A stretch of DNA of 64,000 nt from Caldilineaceae bacterium (lineage in GTDB: Bacteria > Chloroflexota > Anaerolineae > Caldilineales > Caldilineaceae): the NCBI GenBank assembly GCA_020433455.1, contig JAGRCP010000091.1:1-64000 (forward strand). The letters are read 5' to 3'. Below the pieces are notes generated by a model, which was not told where the DNA came from, did no database searches, and saw nothing but the letters and a program-made list of their open reading frames with translations. The position numbers were made by a program, and so were the translations under genes. Position 1 is the first letter of the stretch; every line of letters begins with the position of its first letter. This document shows, in pieces, positions 9,472-18,548 of this stretch.

Positions 9472-9843
9472 TCACGCCATGGCCACCACAAACGCAATGG
9501 CATGATTGCCGTCATGGCTCAGGCTCAGGGACCACTGCTGCAAGCCCATCGTCTCCGCCTGATGGGCGGCCTTGTTATAGAGCAAGAGAAGGGGCGCGCC
9601 GCTCTCAGCGTGGCGACGGATTTCAATATCGGTCCACGTAATCTCCTCGCGCCAGACGCCCGTGCCCAGCGCCTTGGCCACGGCTTCTTTGGCTGCGAAG
9701 CGTGCGGCCAGAGACTCAGTCCGGCCGCGGCAGACGGCCAACTCAGCCGGCGTGTAGATCCGATGTAGGAAGCGATTGCCGTGGCGGTCAATCGCCCGGG
9801 CGATGCGGTCTATTTCAATAATATCCACGCCGGTGCGCAACAT
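9472..9843 (-). CDS. acpS: Holo-[acyl-carrier-protein] synthase
   Basis: A 123-residue phosphopantetheinyl transferase that activates acyl carrier protein. The two family signatures are clear: GVDIIEIDRIARAI at the N-terminus and ESLAARFAAKEAVAKALGTG in the middle, where Asp and Glu hold magnesium. ATG 9843 is preferred because GGAAAGG sits 5 bases upstream and the family begins with ML-RTGVDI; ATG 9861 would add six residues. The gene lies 32 bases upstream of the AOR gene on the same strand and could lead that operon. A TATAAT (minus strand, 9887-9892) sits 44 bases upstream of the start. Confidence 0.93.
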   Translation of the reverse strand: MLRTGVDIIEIDRIARAIDRHGNRFLHRIYTPAELAVCRGRTESLAARFAAKEAVAKALGTGVWREEITWTDIEIRRHAESGAPLLLLYNKAAHQAETMGLQQWSLSLSHDGNHAIAFVVAMA

Positions 9844-9886
9844 GGGAACCTTTCCGGGCATAGATTGGTTGATTCATTATCGGCTG

Positions 9887-9892
9887 ATTATA
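9887..9892 (-). promoter_or_regulatory. Possible -10 element for acpS and the downstream operon
   Basis: A TATAAT on the minus strand, 44 bases before the acpS start, in the divergent gap to pncC. No convincing -35 was found at the usual distance. Confidence 0.35.
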
Positions 9893-9988
9893 CTCTACCC
9901 TTGCGGACAGGCCTACCTGTTGCCTGACGCTCCATAAGCGTGGTGGAAAAGGCGACGATCACATCAGGAAGGGCGAGAGCAAATCAAG

Positions 9989-10495
9989 ATGACGCTACCA
10001 ACAATGCCTGCGCTTACGGCCATGGCCCGGGCGGCAGGTGAAGGCCTGACGGCCCGTGGTCTTATCTGCGCGGCGGCGGAAAGCTGTACGGGCGGCCTCA
10101 TCGGCCATATCATCACCGAAAATGCCGGCAGTTCCGCCTACTTTGCAGGCAGCGCGGTGGTCTACAGCTATGCGGCCAAGGAAGCGCTGCTGGGCGTTGA
10201 CCACGCCACGCTGACCGCGGCGGGCGCGGTTTCCCCCCAGGTTGCCCGGCAGATGGCGGAGGGAGCGCGGCGGGTTTATAACGCGGACGTGGCCGTCTCG
10301 GTAACGGGCATTGCCGGGCCGGGCGGCGCGCTGCCGGGTAAGCCTACGGGCACGGTTTTCCTCCACCTCAGCGCACGGGACGGCTACAGTCGGGGTGCGC
10401 ACCACGTCTGGCCGGCCGGCCGCAGCGGTAACAAGCTGCTCAGCGCGCAGGCCGCACTGGGCTTGCTGCAAGATTATCTGGATAGCCTGGCGTGA
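9989..10495 (+). CDS. pncC: Nicotinamide-nucleotide amidohydrolase (CinA C-terminal domain)
   Basis: A 168-residue stand-alone CinA-C domain. The diagnostic [18 protein letters not shown] and the later [11 protein letters not shown] (about residues 105-115) match PncC, which deamidates NMN to nicotinate mononucleotide in pyridine-nucleotide recycling. The N-terminal CinA MoaB-like domain is absent. It is transcribed divergently from acpS. A purine-rich AGGAAGGG is about 15 bases upstream of ATG 9989, rather far; ATG 10004 is another candidate start. Confidence 0.9.
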   Translation: MTLPTMPALTAMARAAGEGLTARGLICAAAESCTGGLIGHIITENAGSSAYFAGSAVVYSYAAKEALLGVDHATLTAAGAVSPQVARQMAEGARRVYNADVAVSVTGIAGPGGALPGKPTGTVFLHLSARDGYSRGAHHVWPAGRSGNKLLSAQAALGLLQDYLDSLA

Positions 10496-10551
10496 AGTAG
10501 AATGGGGCCGGAGTTGATTTGTTCCTACGATTAGCAAAATGGACAAGCATC

Positions 10552-10821
10552 ATGCGACAGGAAGTAATGGTAGACGAACCGGTGGATGCCCTCATCCGCG
10601 TCATGCCCAGCGGAGAAGTGCGCCCGACGTCCTTCCTCTGGCGCGGCCGTACTCGCTATGTCGGCGACCTGGGCCGCACGTGGGAAGAGCGCATCGACAG
10701 CCGTACGGTGCGCTGTTACCTGATTCAATCAGTTGATAACGACACGTTTGAACTGCGCTGGGATCCGGCGGCCGACGCGTGGACGATTCATCGCGCCTGG
10801 CTGCGGGACCTGGTAGCGTAA
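10552..10821 (+). CDS. Conserved small protein, DUF6504-like
   Basis: An 89-residue soluble protein that follows pncC by 56 bases. It has a compact beta-rich pattern with PTSFLWRGRTRYVGDLGRTWEE near residue 20 split by turns, and a C-terminal YLIQSVDNDTFELRWDP...W.IHRAWL segment. The layout (a FxWRGRxYxV strand followed by a ligand-like W-x-L strand) recalls small DUF6504-type proteins encoded with DNA polymerase/ImuB genes in other bacteria, but I would not assign a function. ATG 10552 is chosen because the conserved region begins there; TTG 10519 would add 11 residues of low quality. Confidence 0.65.
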   Translation: MRQEVMVDEPVDALIRVMPSGEVRPTSFLWRGRTRYVGDLGRTWEERIDSRTVRCYLIQSVDNDTFELRWDPAADAWTIHRAWLRDLVA

Positions 10822-11052
10822 GCAAATCTAATATAGTCCGCGGCGCAAATACCACGCCAGAAGCTCTATGGCTCTATTACCCACAGGCACGGCAAGACTT
10901 TTGACGGAATTCACCAAATCGTTTGGAATTTATAAGGTTATCGAACACGGTCGTTCCTCGCCCTCCCCATTGACTGCCCCCACGATCCCTTAGTCGGGGC
11001 GACAAATCCCTCAGCGTTCTCAAAACCGATTATTGAACTATTGGAGATCGAC

Positions 11053-14000
11053 ATGCTGGATTACTATGGTCAACGCTCTAAATTGTGGCAGCGTATTTTT
11101 CTATTGATTAACTTATTTTTGCTCGCAGCCGCCGGCACAAGCTCGGCCCGGGCGGTTGATAACCGGGCCAAAATTTCTCTCCCTGTACAGCAAATTCCCA
11201 ACACGCCCGATACGTCAACGGCCGGTGGTGCAGAAGTAGAATGGCGTCATCTGGTTGACGGAAGCGAAACGCTCCCCACCCCGCCCGGCTCGACTGACCA
11301 GACCGCCTCATTAGTACTGGACGTTGATCGGGACGGCGTTAACGATTTTATTATTGGCGCTCGGCGTGAACCGGGGCCGGCTGTCGTCTGGTATCGCCGT
11401 ACTGCGCGTGACTGGCAGATATACATAATTGAAAACGAAGTATTACCGATTGAAGCCGGCGGAGCAGTCCATGATGTGGACGGCGACGGCGATTTGGACA
11501 TCGTCTTCGGCAGCGACTCAAACGATAATAAAATCTGGTGGTGGGAGAATCCCTACCCAACCTACCGATCTGATACGCCATGGACTCGACATACCATCAG
11601 GGCAAATGGCCCAAATCAATATCATGACATGATTTTCAGCGATGTGGACGGCGATGAAGAAGCCGAATTCATCTTTTGGAACCAGCGCGGGCAGCAGTTG
11701 CTGGTGGCCGAGATTCCGGCAGATCCCCGCTCGAATACTCCTTGGCCAGCTACCCCCATTTTTGAATGTGCGGACAGCTTCTGTGAAGGCCTGGCCATAG
11801 ACGATATCGACTTGGACGGGAATCTTGACATCGTAGGCGGCGGACGCTGGTTCAAGCGCGAACCAAACGGCTCGTACCAACCCTTTCTTCTCGACGAAGA
11901 CCTAAGCTGGAGTCGAGTAGCCGTAGGCCAACTCATACCCGGCGGTCGCCCTGAAATAGTCATGTCGCAAGCCGAGATTGTCGGACCAATGCGCTGGTAT
12001 TTTTGGAATGGCAGCCAATGGGTCAGCAAAGATTTGCTGGGTTATGATCCAACCACAACCCATAGTCTACAGATTATTGATCTGAATCAGGACGGCTATC
12101 TCGATATCTTTGCCGCAGAGATGCGCCTTGGTGGCGAGAATGAAGATGCCAAAATGAGCGCGTTCTACGGCGATGGGGCAGGTAATTTCACCGTTCATAA
12201 CATAGCAACCGGCATCGGTAATCATGAGTCGCGCGTCGCGGATCTGGATGGCGATGGCGATTTAGATATTCTGGGAAAACCCTTTGATTGGGATACGCCA
12301 CGATTAGACGTGTGGATCAATACGGCAACATCCTTGCCTGTAGATCAATGGCAACGACATGTGGTGGATGATGAGCGTCCGTGGCGCGCTATCTTCATCG
12401 AGCCGGGCGACATAAACGGCGATCAATTGCCTGACATCATTACGGGCGGTTGGTGGTACGCAAATCCCGGTGCGCCGGATGGGGTGTGGGATCGCCGCAT
12501 CATTGGCGAGCCCCTCAACAACATGGCCACGGTGCATGATTTTGACGGCGATGGCGCGCTGGATATTCTCGGTACGGCCGGCGTCGGTTCCGCTGCAAAT
12601 GACGATATGGTGTGGGCGCACAATGACGGAACAGGCAACTTCACCGTTCATCAAAACGTGGATCAGGCCGATGGCGCTTTTCTACAAGGCACAACGGTTA
12701 ATCGCTTCCTCACGGGCGGCCCGCTTCAGGTAATTTTGGCGTGGCAGCAAGGATTAACTGGGACCCAAGCCCTCACCGTGCCGGAAAACCCTGAAACGGA
12801 ACCATGGGAGTGGAGTATAATATCTGATGTTTCTCAGGGTGAGGGATTGGACTCCGCTGATATCGATCGAGACGGCGACAACGATATTCTGCTGGGCACC
12901 AAGTGGCTACGTAATGAAGGGACCGATTGGACGCCCATAACGCTTCATAACCCGGAAACAGGACAGCCGGATCGCTCGTACCTTGTCGACATGGATCGGG
13001 ACGGCGACCTGGATGCCGTCATCGGTTATGGGCATGATGAAGAAGGCAAGCTGGCCTGGTACGAACAACCAGATGATGCCGCGACATTATGGACGGAACA
13101 TCTCATTGCCAATCTGATCAACCCCCAGAGCGTAGATGTAGCGGATATGGATCGGGACGGCGATTTGGATATCGTTGTGGGGGAGCATAATCTCAACGCA
13201 CTGGAGGAATCGCGCCTTTTCCTCTATGAAAATATAGATGGTCAGGGCGGCGCCTGGGAGGCGCACCTGCTTTACACGGGCGATGAGCATCATGATGCAG
13301 CTCGACTCGTAGACATTGACGGTGACGGCGACCTGGACATTGTATCTACAGGTTGGATTCAGAACCGCGTTTTGCTCTATGAAAATCTTGCACCGCTTGC
13401 TGCTGAACTGATCAACATGCCCCAAGCTCGGGCCGGGTGGAACCAGACCCTTGCCGATGAAAACGGTGACGGGCGGGAGAGTGTGACACTGAACGGATCA
13501 GCCAGTACGGACAACGGCTCGATTGAGACATATATCTGGCGCGTTGAGGGTCGTGAAGTCGCGCGGGAGATGATGGCCGAAACGGTTTTATCCGTAGGCG
13601 AACACGTCATCACGCTCACAATCGTTGATGATGAGGGAAATGAGGGAACGGATACAATCAGCGTGCTGATTACGCCTCCTGGGCCGGCTATCAGCGCCCA
13701 ACCGACGGAGCAAATCGTCGCAGCCGGGCAGCGCGCCCACTTTCAGGTTATGGCAACCGGAGCCGAGTCTTTGACTTATCAATGGCAGCGTAATGGCGTG
13801 GACATCCCCGGCGCGACAGCGTCGCGCTATGCGCCGTTGGTTGCACCCGCCGATGATGGGCAAGCTTTGCGCGTCATCATTACCAACGCCTATGGTTCTG
13901 TCACCAGTCAGGAAGTAACGCTACGCGTTTCAACCCTGGCTGATGACTTTAACCGCTGCGCGCTTGATCAAACCCGCTGGACCTTCCATGATCCCCAAGC

Positions 14001-15081
14001 CGGAACAGAAGGCGCTTCCACGCTTACAGTGGATGGGGAGCGCCTTTTCCTCTCCGTGCCGGGAAACGTAAATCACGATGTGTGGACGGACGGCATTCAA
14101 GCCCCCTATTTAACAATGCCGATGGCGGATGAAGATTTTGCTCTGGAAATGAAGTTTGATTCCGGTGTCAGCCAGGTATATCAGCTTCAGGGGCTACTGG
14201 TATTGGAAGATGACGAAAATTTTGTACGTATCAATGTACAGAAGAACCCTGACGGGCTCAGACTGTTGGGCGTCAGCTTCACCAACGGCAATCCAGACAT
14301 CGAATTCAACAACACCGTCCCCGGGATTGCTAAGTCGTTCTATCTTCGCCTGAAGCGCACGGGCGATGTCTGGCAAGCCTACTACTCTATCGACGGCGAA
14401 CAGTGGGTAGGTGATGATGCCTATCGCTTTACACATACGCTTCAGGTGAGGAGCGTCGGTCCCTTTGCAGGAAATGTAGCGTTGGCAGACAAAACGCCCC
14501 CGCCATTGACGATGGTCCTTGACTACGTGATGGACAGCAGCTTGCCTCTTACTCATGAGGACATATGGGTGCTGACGCCCAGCGCCTTAAGTGCTGCCGC
14601 ATCGCCGCCCGTTGCAAGCGATCTACTCATTGTTCCGGTAGGCGATGAGCAGTGCAGTGAAATTCTGCGCCTGACGGTACAACCCGCATCCGGTTGGAAT
14701 TTGGAACGTTGGACGGGAACGCCCGACGCTGCCCAACAAAATCCTATAGAAGCTCGCTTTACTCGTTTCAACGAGATTGTAGCCCACCTGATCCGCAGCG
14801 AGCAGTATCAGTTGGTTACAGCTGTTATAGCCGATGGCGGCGGACCCGGCGGGCTAATCGAGCGAACGCCGGATAAATCGGCCTATACCTCAGGCGAAAG
14901 CGTTACGCTTTCTGCTCAGCCTGCACCAGGCTGGCGTTTTATCGGCTGGCGCGGCAGCATCACCGGCAGCAATAACCCCATTACGCTCATTATGGACGGA
15001 AACAAAACGATTGAAGCCGTCTTTGAAGAATCGCCGGATGGGGAGATAGAGCAACTCTACTTGCCGCTGGTGGAGCGATAA
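11053..15081 (+). CDS. Giant secreted VCBS/FG-GAP repeat protein
   Basis: About 1342 residues. The N-terminus has a signal peptide (WQRIFLLINLFLLAAAG) and ATG 11053 is preceded by TTGGAG. About twelve calcium-binding-loop repeats of the D-x-D-x-D-G-D-x-D-I type follow (for example DVDGDGDLDIVFG, DMDRDGDLDIVVG), as in integrin-like FG-GAP/VCBS propellers, to about residue 800. After these come a PKD-like domain, an Ig-like domain (YQWQRNGVDIPGA), a DUF1349/concanavalin-like sandwich and two InlB/Flg_new-type repeats (GWNLERWTG, GWRFIGWRG). The chain ends in LYLPLVER. It is likely surface-attached or released and binds glycans or partners. The only neighbour that shares this tail is the C25 protein at 53.7-56.8 kb. 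Confidence 0.9.
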   Translation: MLDYYGQRSKLWQRIFLLINLFLLAAAGTSSARAVDNRAKISLPVQQIPNTPDTSTAGGAEVEWRHLVDGSETLPTPPGSTDQTASLVLDVDRDGVNDFIIGARREPGPAVVWYRRTARDWQIYIIENEVLPIEAGGAVHDVDGDGDLDIVFGSDSNDNKIWWWENPYPTYRSDTPWTRHTIRANGPNQYHDMIFSDVDGDEEAEFIFWNQRGQQLLVAEIPADPRSNTPWPATPIFECADSFCEGLAIDDIDLDGNLDIVGGGRWFKREPNGSYQPFLLDEDLSWSRVAVGQLIPGGRPEIVMSQAEIVGPMRWYFWNGSQWVSKDLLGYDPTTTHSLQIIDLNQDGYLDIFAAEMRLGGENEDAKMSAFYGDGAGNFTVHNIATGIGNHESRVADLDGDGDLDILGKPFDWDTPRLDVWINTATSLPVDQWQRHVVDDERPWRAIFIEPGDINGDQLPDIITGGWWYANPGAPDGVWDRRIIGEPLNNMATVHDFDGDGALDILGTAGVGSAANDDMVWAHNDGTGNFTVHQNVDQADGAFLQGTTVNRFLTGGPLQVILAWQQGLTGTQALTVPENPETEPWEWSIISDVSQGEGLDSADIDRDGDNDILLGTKWLRNEGTDWTPITLHNPETGQPDRSYLVDMDRDGDLDAVIGYGHDEEGKLAWYEQPDDAATLWTEHLIANLINPQSVDVADMDRDGDLDIVVGEHNLNALEESRLFLYENIDGQGGAWEAHLLYTGDEHHDAARLVDIDGDGDLDIVSTGWIQNRVLLYENLAPLAAELINMPQARAGWNQTLADENGDGRESVTLNGSASTDNGSIETYIWRVEGREVAREMMAETVLSVGEHVITLTIVDDEGNEGTDTISVLITPPGPAISAQPTEQIVAAGQRAHFQVMATGAESLTYQWQRNGVDIPGATASRYAPLVAPADDGQALRVIITNAYGSVTSQEVTLRVSTLADDFNRCALDQTRWTFHDPQAGTEGASTLTVDGERLFLSVPGNVNHDVWTDGIQAPYLTMPMADEDFALEMKFDSGVSQVYQLQGLLVLEDDENFVRINVQKNPDGLRLLGVSFTNGNPDIEFNNTVPGIAKSFYLRLKRTGDVWQAYYSIDGEQWVGDDAYRFTHTLQVRSVGPFAGNVALADKTPPPLTMVLDYVMDSSLPLTHEDIWVLTPSALSAAASPPVASDLLIVPVGDEQCSEILRLTVQPASGWNLERWTGTPDAAQQNPIEARFTRFNEIVAHLIRSEQYQLVTAVIADGGGPGGLIERTPDKSAYTSGESVTLSAQPAPGWRFIGWRGSITGSNNPITLIMDGNKTIEAVFEESPDGEIEQLYLPLVER

Positions 15082-15538
15082 GAGCAGCGAAAAATTTAAA
15101 ATGACGGCTCAATGATCGGAGGAGACGATTGCTGTAGCTGCCCGCCCGGGAGCGCCGGACCCCAGTCCGGTATATCTTGCCAAGCTGGAGCTTGGCGCTC
15201 CCAGGGACGTCTGCAACTGATGTGGACCGATGTGCCAATATCTTCTTGCGTTGGCCTATGATGATTTGCTCTTTGCCGCAGTTGCGGTGCGATGGCATTG
15301 GAGCTGTCGCCCGTCAATGGCGCCGATGGCCCTATCTCTGATTTTTCGTGGTAACATATCTCCCAAACCAGAATTTCAGTTGTTCATGATTGGTCATTCT
15401 GATCGAGAAACCAAAGAAGCGAAGAATCTGTTGCCTGTAGCAGAGAAACTATTCCTCGTTACCTGAATTCGTGAACTGCTGAATTTGCATATCGTATGTT
15501 GTCACTGCCCTTTTCTATCTGCCGGCTTCTGTCTCCTC
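15082..15538. other. 457-base gap: cloverleaf repeat, no convincing gene
   Basis: No open frame here has codon or domain support. The first third holds the three-way-junction repeat at 15148-15202; the rest, to the helicase start, is ordinary sequence with no clear promoter. A 73-residue minus-strand frame (15096-15317) only reads through the repeat. Confidence 0.6.
15148..15202. repeat. Cloverleaf-type dispersed repeat, copy 1
   Basis: Outer stem GGGAGCGCC (15148-15156) with GGCGCTCCC (15194-15202). Inside, hairpin 1 pairs 15155-15160 with 15165-15170 (CCGGAC/GTCCGG) and hairpin 2 pairs GCCAAGCT with AGCTTGGC (15179-15196). A diverged homologue lies at 38443-38502, so this is a dispersed element rather than a local terminator. 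Confidence 0.7.
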
Positions 15539-17845
15539 ATGTCCACAGACTTCAAACCACGCCCAGCCCAGCAAGCGATTCTCGCCTACGAGGGCGGCCC
15601 CATGGGCGTGAGCGCAGTGCCGGGCAGCGGCAAGACATTTACCCTGAGCCTCCTGGCCGCGCAACTGGTGGAAAAGCTGGCCGCGCAGGGCAAGCTGGAC
15701 GAACAGGAAGTTCTTATCGTCACGTTCACCAACAGCGCGGTGGAGAACTTTCGCAGCCGTATCGGTCAATTCCTGCGTGAAGAGCGCGGTCTGCTCTCGG
15801 GCGTAGGTTATCGGGTGCGCACGCTCCATGGTCTGGCCCACGACATCGTACGCGAGCGCCCCGGTCTGGTGGGGCTGAGCGAAAATTTCGACATCATCGA
15901 TGAGCGCACGGCCAATGACATCAAACGCGATGCGGTTATCGCCTACATGCAAACCAATCCCGATGTCTTTGGTCCCTTCATTCTGCCCGAGTATCTGCAA
16001 AACCCCCGACGCATCGAGCGCTACCTCCTGGCCGATGCCGTGGACCTGGCCAACAACCTGATTCGCGTGGCCAAAGAATTGCGCGTAGAGGCCGGAGCGT
16101 TGGCCGCACGGCTGGAGCAGCAGAGCGGTACGTGGCCGCTGCTGAATTTCGGCATCCGTGTTTACGCTGATTATCAGCGCAGCCTCTTTACCCGCGGGGC
16201 CGTGGATTTTGACGACCTCATCGTGCTGGCGCTCCAGGCGCTTCAGACCGATGATCATTTTCTCCACCGCCTGCAGGCGCGCTGGCCTTATGTCCTGGAA
16301 GATGAGGCCCAGGATTCCAGCCTGCTGCAAGAGACCATGCTGCGCCTGTTGACCAATGACACGGGCAACTGGGTGCGGGTGGGCGATCCCAATCAGGCTA
16401 TCAACACAACCTTTACCAGCGCGGACATTCGCTACCTGCGCGATTTTGTGCGGCGCTACCCCGACCAGTCGCGCAACCTGCCCAATTCGGGACGTTCGGC
16501 CTTGCCCATTATTGACGCAGCCAACTTCCTCATTGAGTGGTCCCGACGCGCGCATCCCGTGCTGGACGAAAAGGAAGCTCTGGCGCCGCCGCTAATCGAG
16601 CCCACTGCGCCCGATGACCCCCAACCCAATCCGCCGCCGGGCAATCCGGCCGTCCACATCTACGACCGCGCGCTGACGCCGGATGAGGAGCTGAACGTGA
16701 TCCTCACCAGCCTGGCCCGCTGGCTGCCTGAACACGCCGGGGAGACCGTAGCCGTCCTCGCACCGGAGAATAACCGGGGCTTCAAAGTTGCCGATGCCCT
16801 CAAGGATCACGGCATTGCCTATGATGACAGCCTCCTGCGTTCGGACAGCGCCACCCGGGCTGCCGCCCTGGCTCTGGCCATCATCCTCGGCTACATTGCT
16901 GAACCCCAGTCGCCTGGAAAACTGGCTGCGCTGTGGGAAGAGGTCTGGTGGCCCAAGCTGGGCGTTCGTCGCCTGCGTCAACTCCATGGCCTGACCGACG
17001 CACAGGAAATCCCCGGCTTTGATCCCACCGTCACGCCGGAACCGGTAGCGGTCTTTGGCCGCGCGCTGAGCAAATTGCGCCAGCCGGAAGATTTTATTTT
17101 TCCCGGCGCGGCCGATTGGCTGGACGCCATCGGCTGGTTGGATGAGGTTCCATACTTTTCCGCGCTGGTCGAAACGTTCCGCGATAATCTGAAAGATTGG
17201 ACCAAAGCCGCCATTCTGCCCGTAGATGAACTGCTGCTTACTTTGGGCAATGACATTTTCGACAAACCCGCGAATCTGGCCCTTACCCATCGCCTGGCCG
17301 TCTTGCTGGCCAAGCTGAGCGAGGAAAATCCCGCCTGGCGTCTGCCTGAACTGGCGGGCGAGCTGGACGATATCGCCCAGAACAAGCGTCGTCTCCTGGG
17401 CTTCACCGAAGATGCCCTGGGCTATGAGGCCAAGCCCGGTCAGGTAACGGTTGCGACCATGCACGCAGCCAAGGGACTGGAATGGGATCGGGTCTACCTG
17501 TTGGCCGTCAATGACTATAGTTACCCCGCGGGGCTGGACAGCGAAAGCTATCGGGGCGAGCGCTGGTACGTGCGCAATCGCCTCAATCTTGTGGCCGAGG
17601 CGGAAGCCCAACTGCGCCTGCTCCACGACGGCTCTCTGGACGGGTACGCGGCGGGCGAGGCCACGGTTCAGGCCCGCCGTGCGATAGGGGCCGAGCGTCT
17701 GCGCCTGCTCTACGTGGGCGTTACCCGGGCGCGCCGGGAATTGATCCTCACCTATAACACCGGCCGCAATCCCGAAAAGAGCCCCAACAATCCGGCCGTT
17801 GCGTTTGAGGCGCTCCACGGATTTGTGCACGGTGCATCAGAGTGA
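15539..17845 (+). CDS. UvrD/PcrA-type ATP-dependent DNA helicase
   Basis: A 768-residue superfamily 1A helicase. Motif order is complete: Walker A AVPGSGKT near residue 30, motif II YVLEDEAQDSS (DEAQ form), motif III GDPNQAI, the VATMHAAKGLEWDRVYL motif and RLLYVGVTRARREL (motif VI). It translocates 3'-5' on single-stranded DNA and unwinds it in repair or replication restart. Length and motif variant (DEAQ, VGVTRAR) point to a helicase of the UvrD/Rep/RecB superfamily without a fused nuclease. ATG 15539 is chosen because the fold begins with KPRPAQQAIL. The stop overlaps the next gene by GTGA, so it is coupled to the methyltransferase although its function is unrelated. Confidence 0.92.
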   Translation: MSTDFKPRPAQQAILAYEGGPMGVSAVPGSGKTFTLSLLAAQLVEKLAAQGKLDEQEVLIVTFTNSAVENFRSRIGQFLREERGLLSGVGYRVRTLHGLAHDIVRERPGLVGLSENFDIIDERTANDIKRDAVIAYMQTNPDVFGPFILPEYLQNPRRIERYLLADAVDLANNLIRVAKELRVEAGALAARLEQQSGTWPLLNFGIRVYADYQRSLFTRGAVDFDDLIVLALQALQTDDHFLHRLQARWPYVLEDEAQDSSLLQETMLRLLTNDTGNWVRVGDPNQAINTTFTSADIRYLRDFVRRYPDQSRNLPNSGRSALPIIDAANFLIEWSRRAHPVLDEKEALAPPLIEPTAPDDPQPNPPPGNPAVHIYDRALTPDEELNVILTSLARWLPEHAGETVAVLAPENNRGFKVADALKDHGIAYDDSLLRSDSATRAAALALAIILGYIAEPQSPGKLAALWEEVWWPKLGVRRLRQLHGLTDAQEIPGFDPTVTPEPVAVFGRALSKLRQPEDFIFPGAADWLDAIGWLDEVPYFSALVETFRDNLKDWTKAAILPVDELLLTLGNDIFDKPANLALTHRLAVLLAKLSEENPAWRLPELAGELDDIAQNKRRLLGFTEDALGYEAKPGQVTVATMHAAKGLEWDRVYLLAVNDYSYPAGLDSESYRGERWYVRNRLNLVAEAEAQLRLLHDGSLDGYAAGEATVQARRAIGAERLRLLYVGVTRARRELILTYNTGRNPEKSPNNPAVAFEALHGFVHGASE

Positions 17846-18546
17846 ACAATCATCTTATGCGCGATATGGACGATATGGAATGGTATCCCACGGCGAACTC
17901 CCGCACGCCCGTGGCGTTTGATCCCGCGTGGCGGGTGATGGATGTAGGCAGCGGCCATAACCCGCACCCCCGGGCCGACGTCATCGTGGAGCGTTATTTA
18001 GAGGATGTCGGTACGCCGGCCGGCCGCTCCGGTCGTGCAGTCGTCCGGCCTGCGGGCGCGCAGTTGGTGATTGCCGACGGGACGGCCCTGCCCTTTGGCG
18101 ACAAGGCCTTTGACTTCATCGTCTGCTCCCATGTGGCCGAACACGTTGAGGAAATCGACGGATTTTGCAGGGAACTGAACCGGGTCGGTCAGCGTGGCTT
18201 TATCGAGACGCCGGGCAAGTGGGGCGAATACCTGCGCCATCCCCGCTATCATCGCTGGTTTGTCTCCCTCCGTGACGGGGCCCTCTGCTTCGATCCCGCG
18301 CCGGTTGACCATCCACTGGGCGCACTGGGAAAGCTGTTTTACAGCATCTACTTTTATCGGGGGCGCCAGCTTGCAAGCGCCGATGTCTACGCCTTCGCCC
18401 ATGGCGCGCCCCGTCCGCTGCACTACGGCTTGGTCATTATCTCGCGCCTGCTCCACCGCGCCTGGCAAGCCCTCACCCCCCTTACCCACACGCGTTTGCT
18501 GTGGCAAGGTGAATTTCGCTGGCGCGTACGCGGCGGAAAGCGCTAA
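17842..18546 (+). CDS. SAM-dependent methyltransferase (class I)
   Basis: A 234-residue Rossmann-fold methyltransferase of the Methyltransf_11 kind. Motif I is WRVMDVGSGHNPHPRADVIVE (about residues 30-50, split at the GxGxxP turn), and the post-I segment contains ADGTALPFGDKAFDFIVCSHVAEHVEE. The GTG start overlaps the helicase stop by 4 bases; ATG 17857 is an alternative. It leads the long polysaccharide cluster, so the likely acceptor is a sugar or a lipid-linked intermediate. The substrate is inferred only from context. Confidence 0.85.
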   Translation: MNNHLMRDMDDMEWYPTANSRTPVAFDPAWRVMDVGSGHNPHPRADVIVERYLEDVGTPAGRSGRAVVRPAGAQLVIADGTALPFGDKAFDFIVCSHVAEHVEEIDGFCRELNRVGQRGFIETPGKWGEYLRHPRYHRWFVSLRDGALCFDPAPVDHPLGALGKLFYSIYFYRGRQLASADVYAFAHGAPRPLHYGLVIISRLLHRAWQALTPLTHTRLLWQGEFRWRVRGGKR

Positions 18547-18548
18547 GC

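Noticed and set aside
10901-10936. A promoter TTGACG...TATAAG before the VCBS gene
   Set aside because: The spacer would be 24 bases, too long for a normal sigma-70 promoter.
15230-15466. A 78-residue plus-strand frame in the gap before the helicase gene
   Set aside because: No ribosome site, no domain and composition unlike the surrounding genes.
16592-17830. A 412-residue minus-strand frame within the helicase gene
   Set aside because: High-GC codon usage of the helicase creates it; it shows no recognisable domain and overlaps the complete motif set of the helicase.
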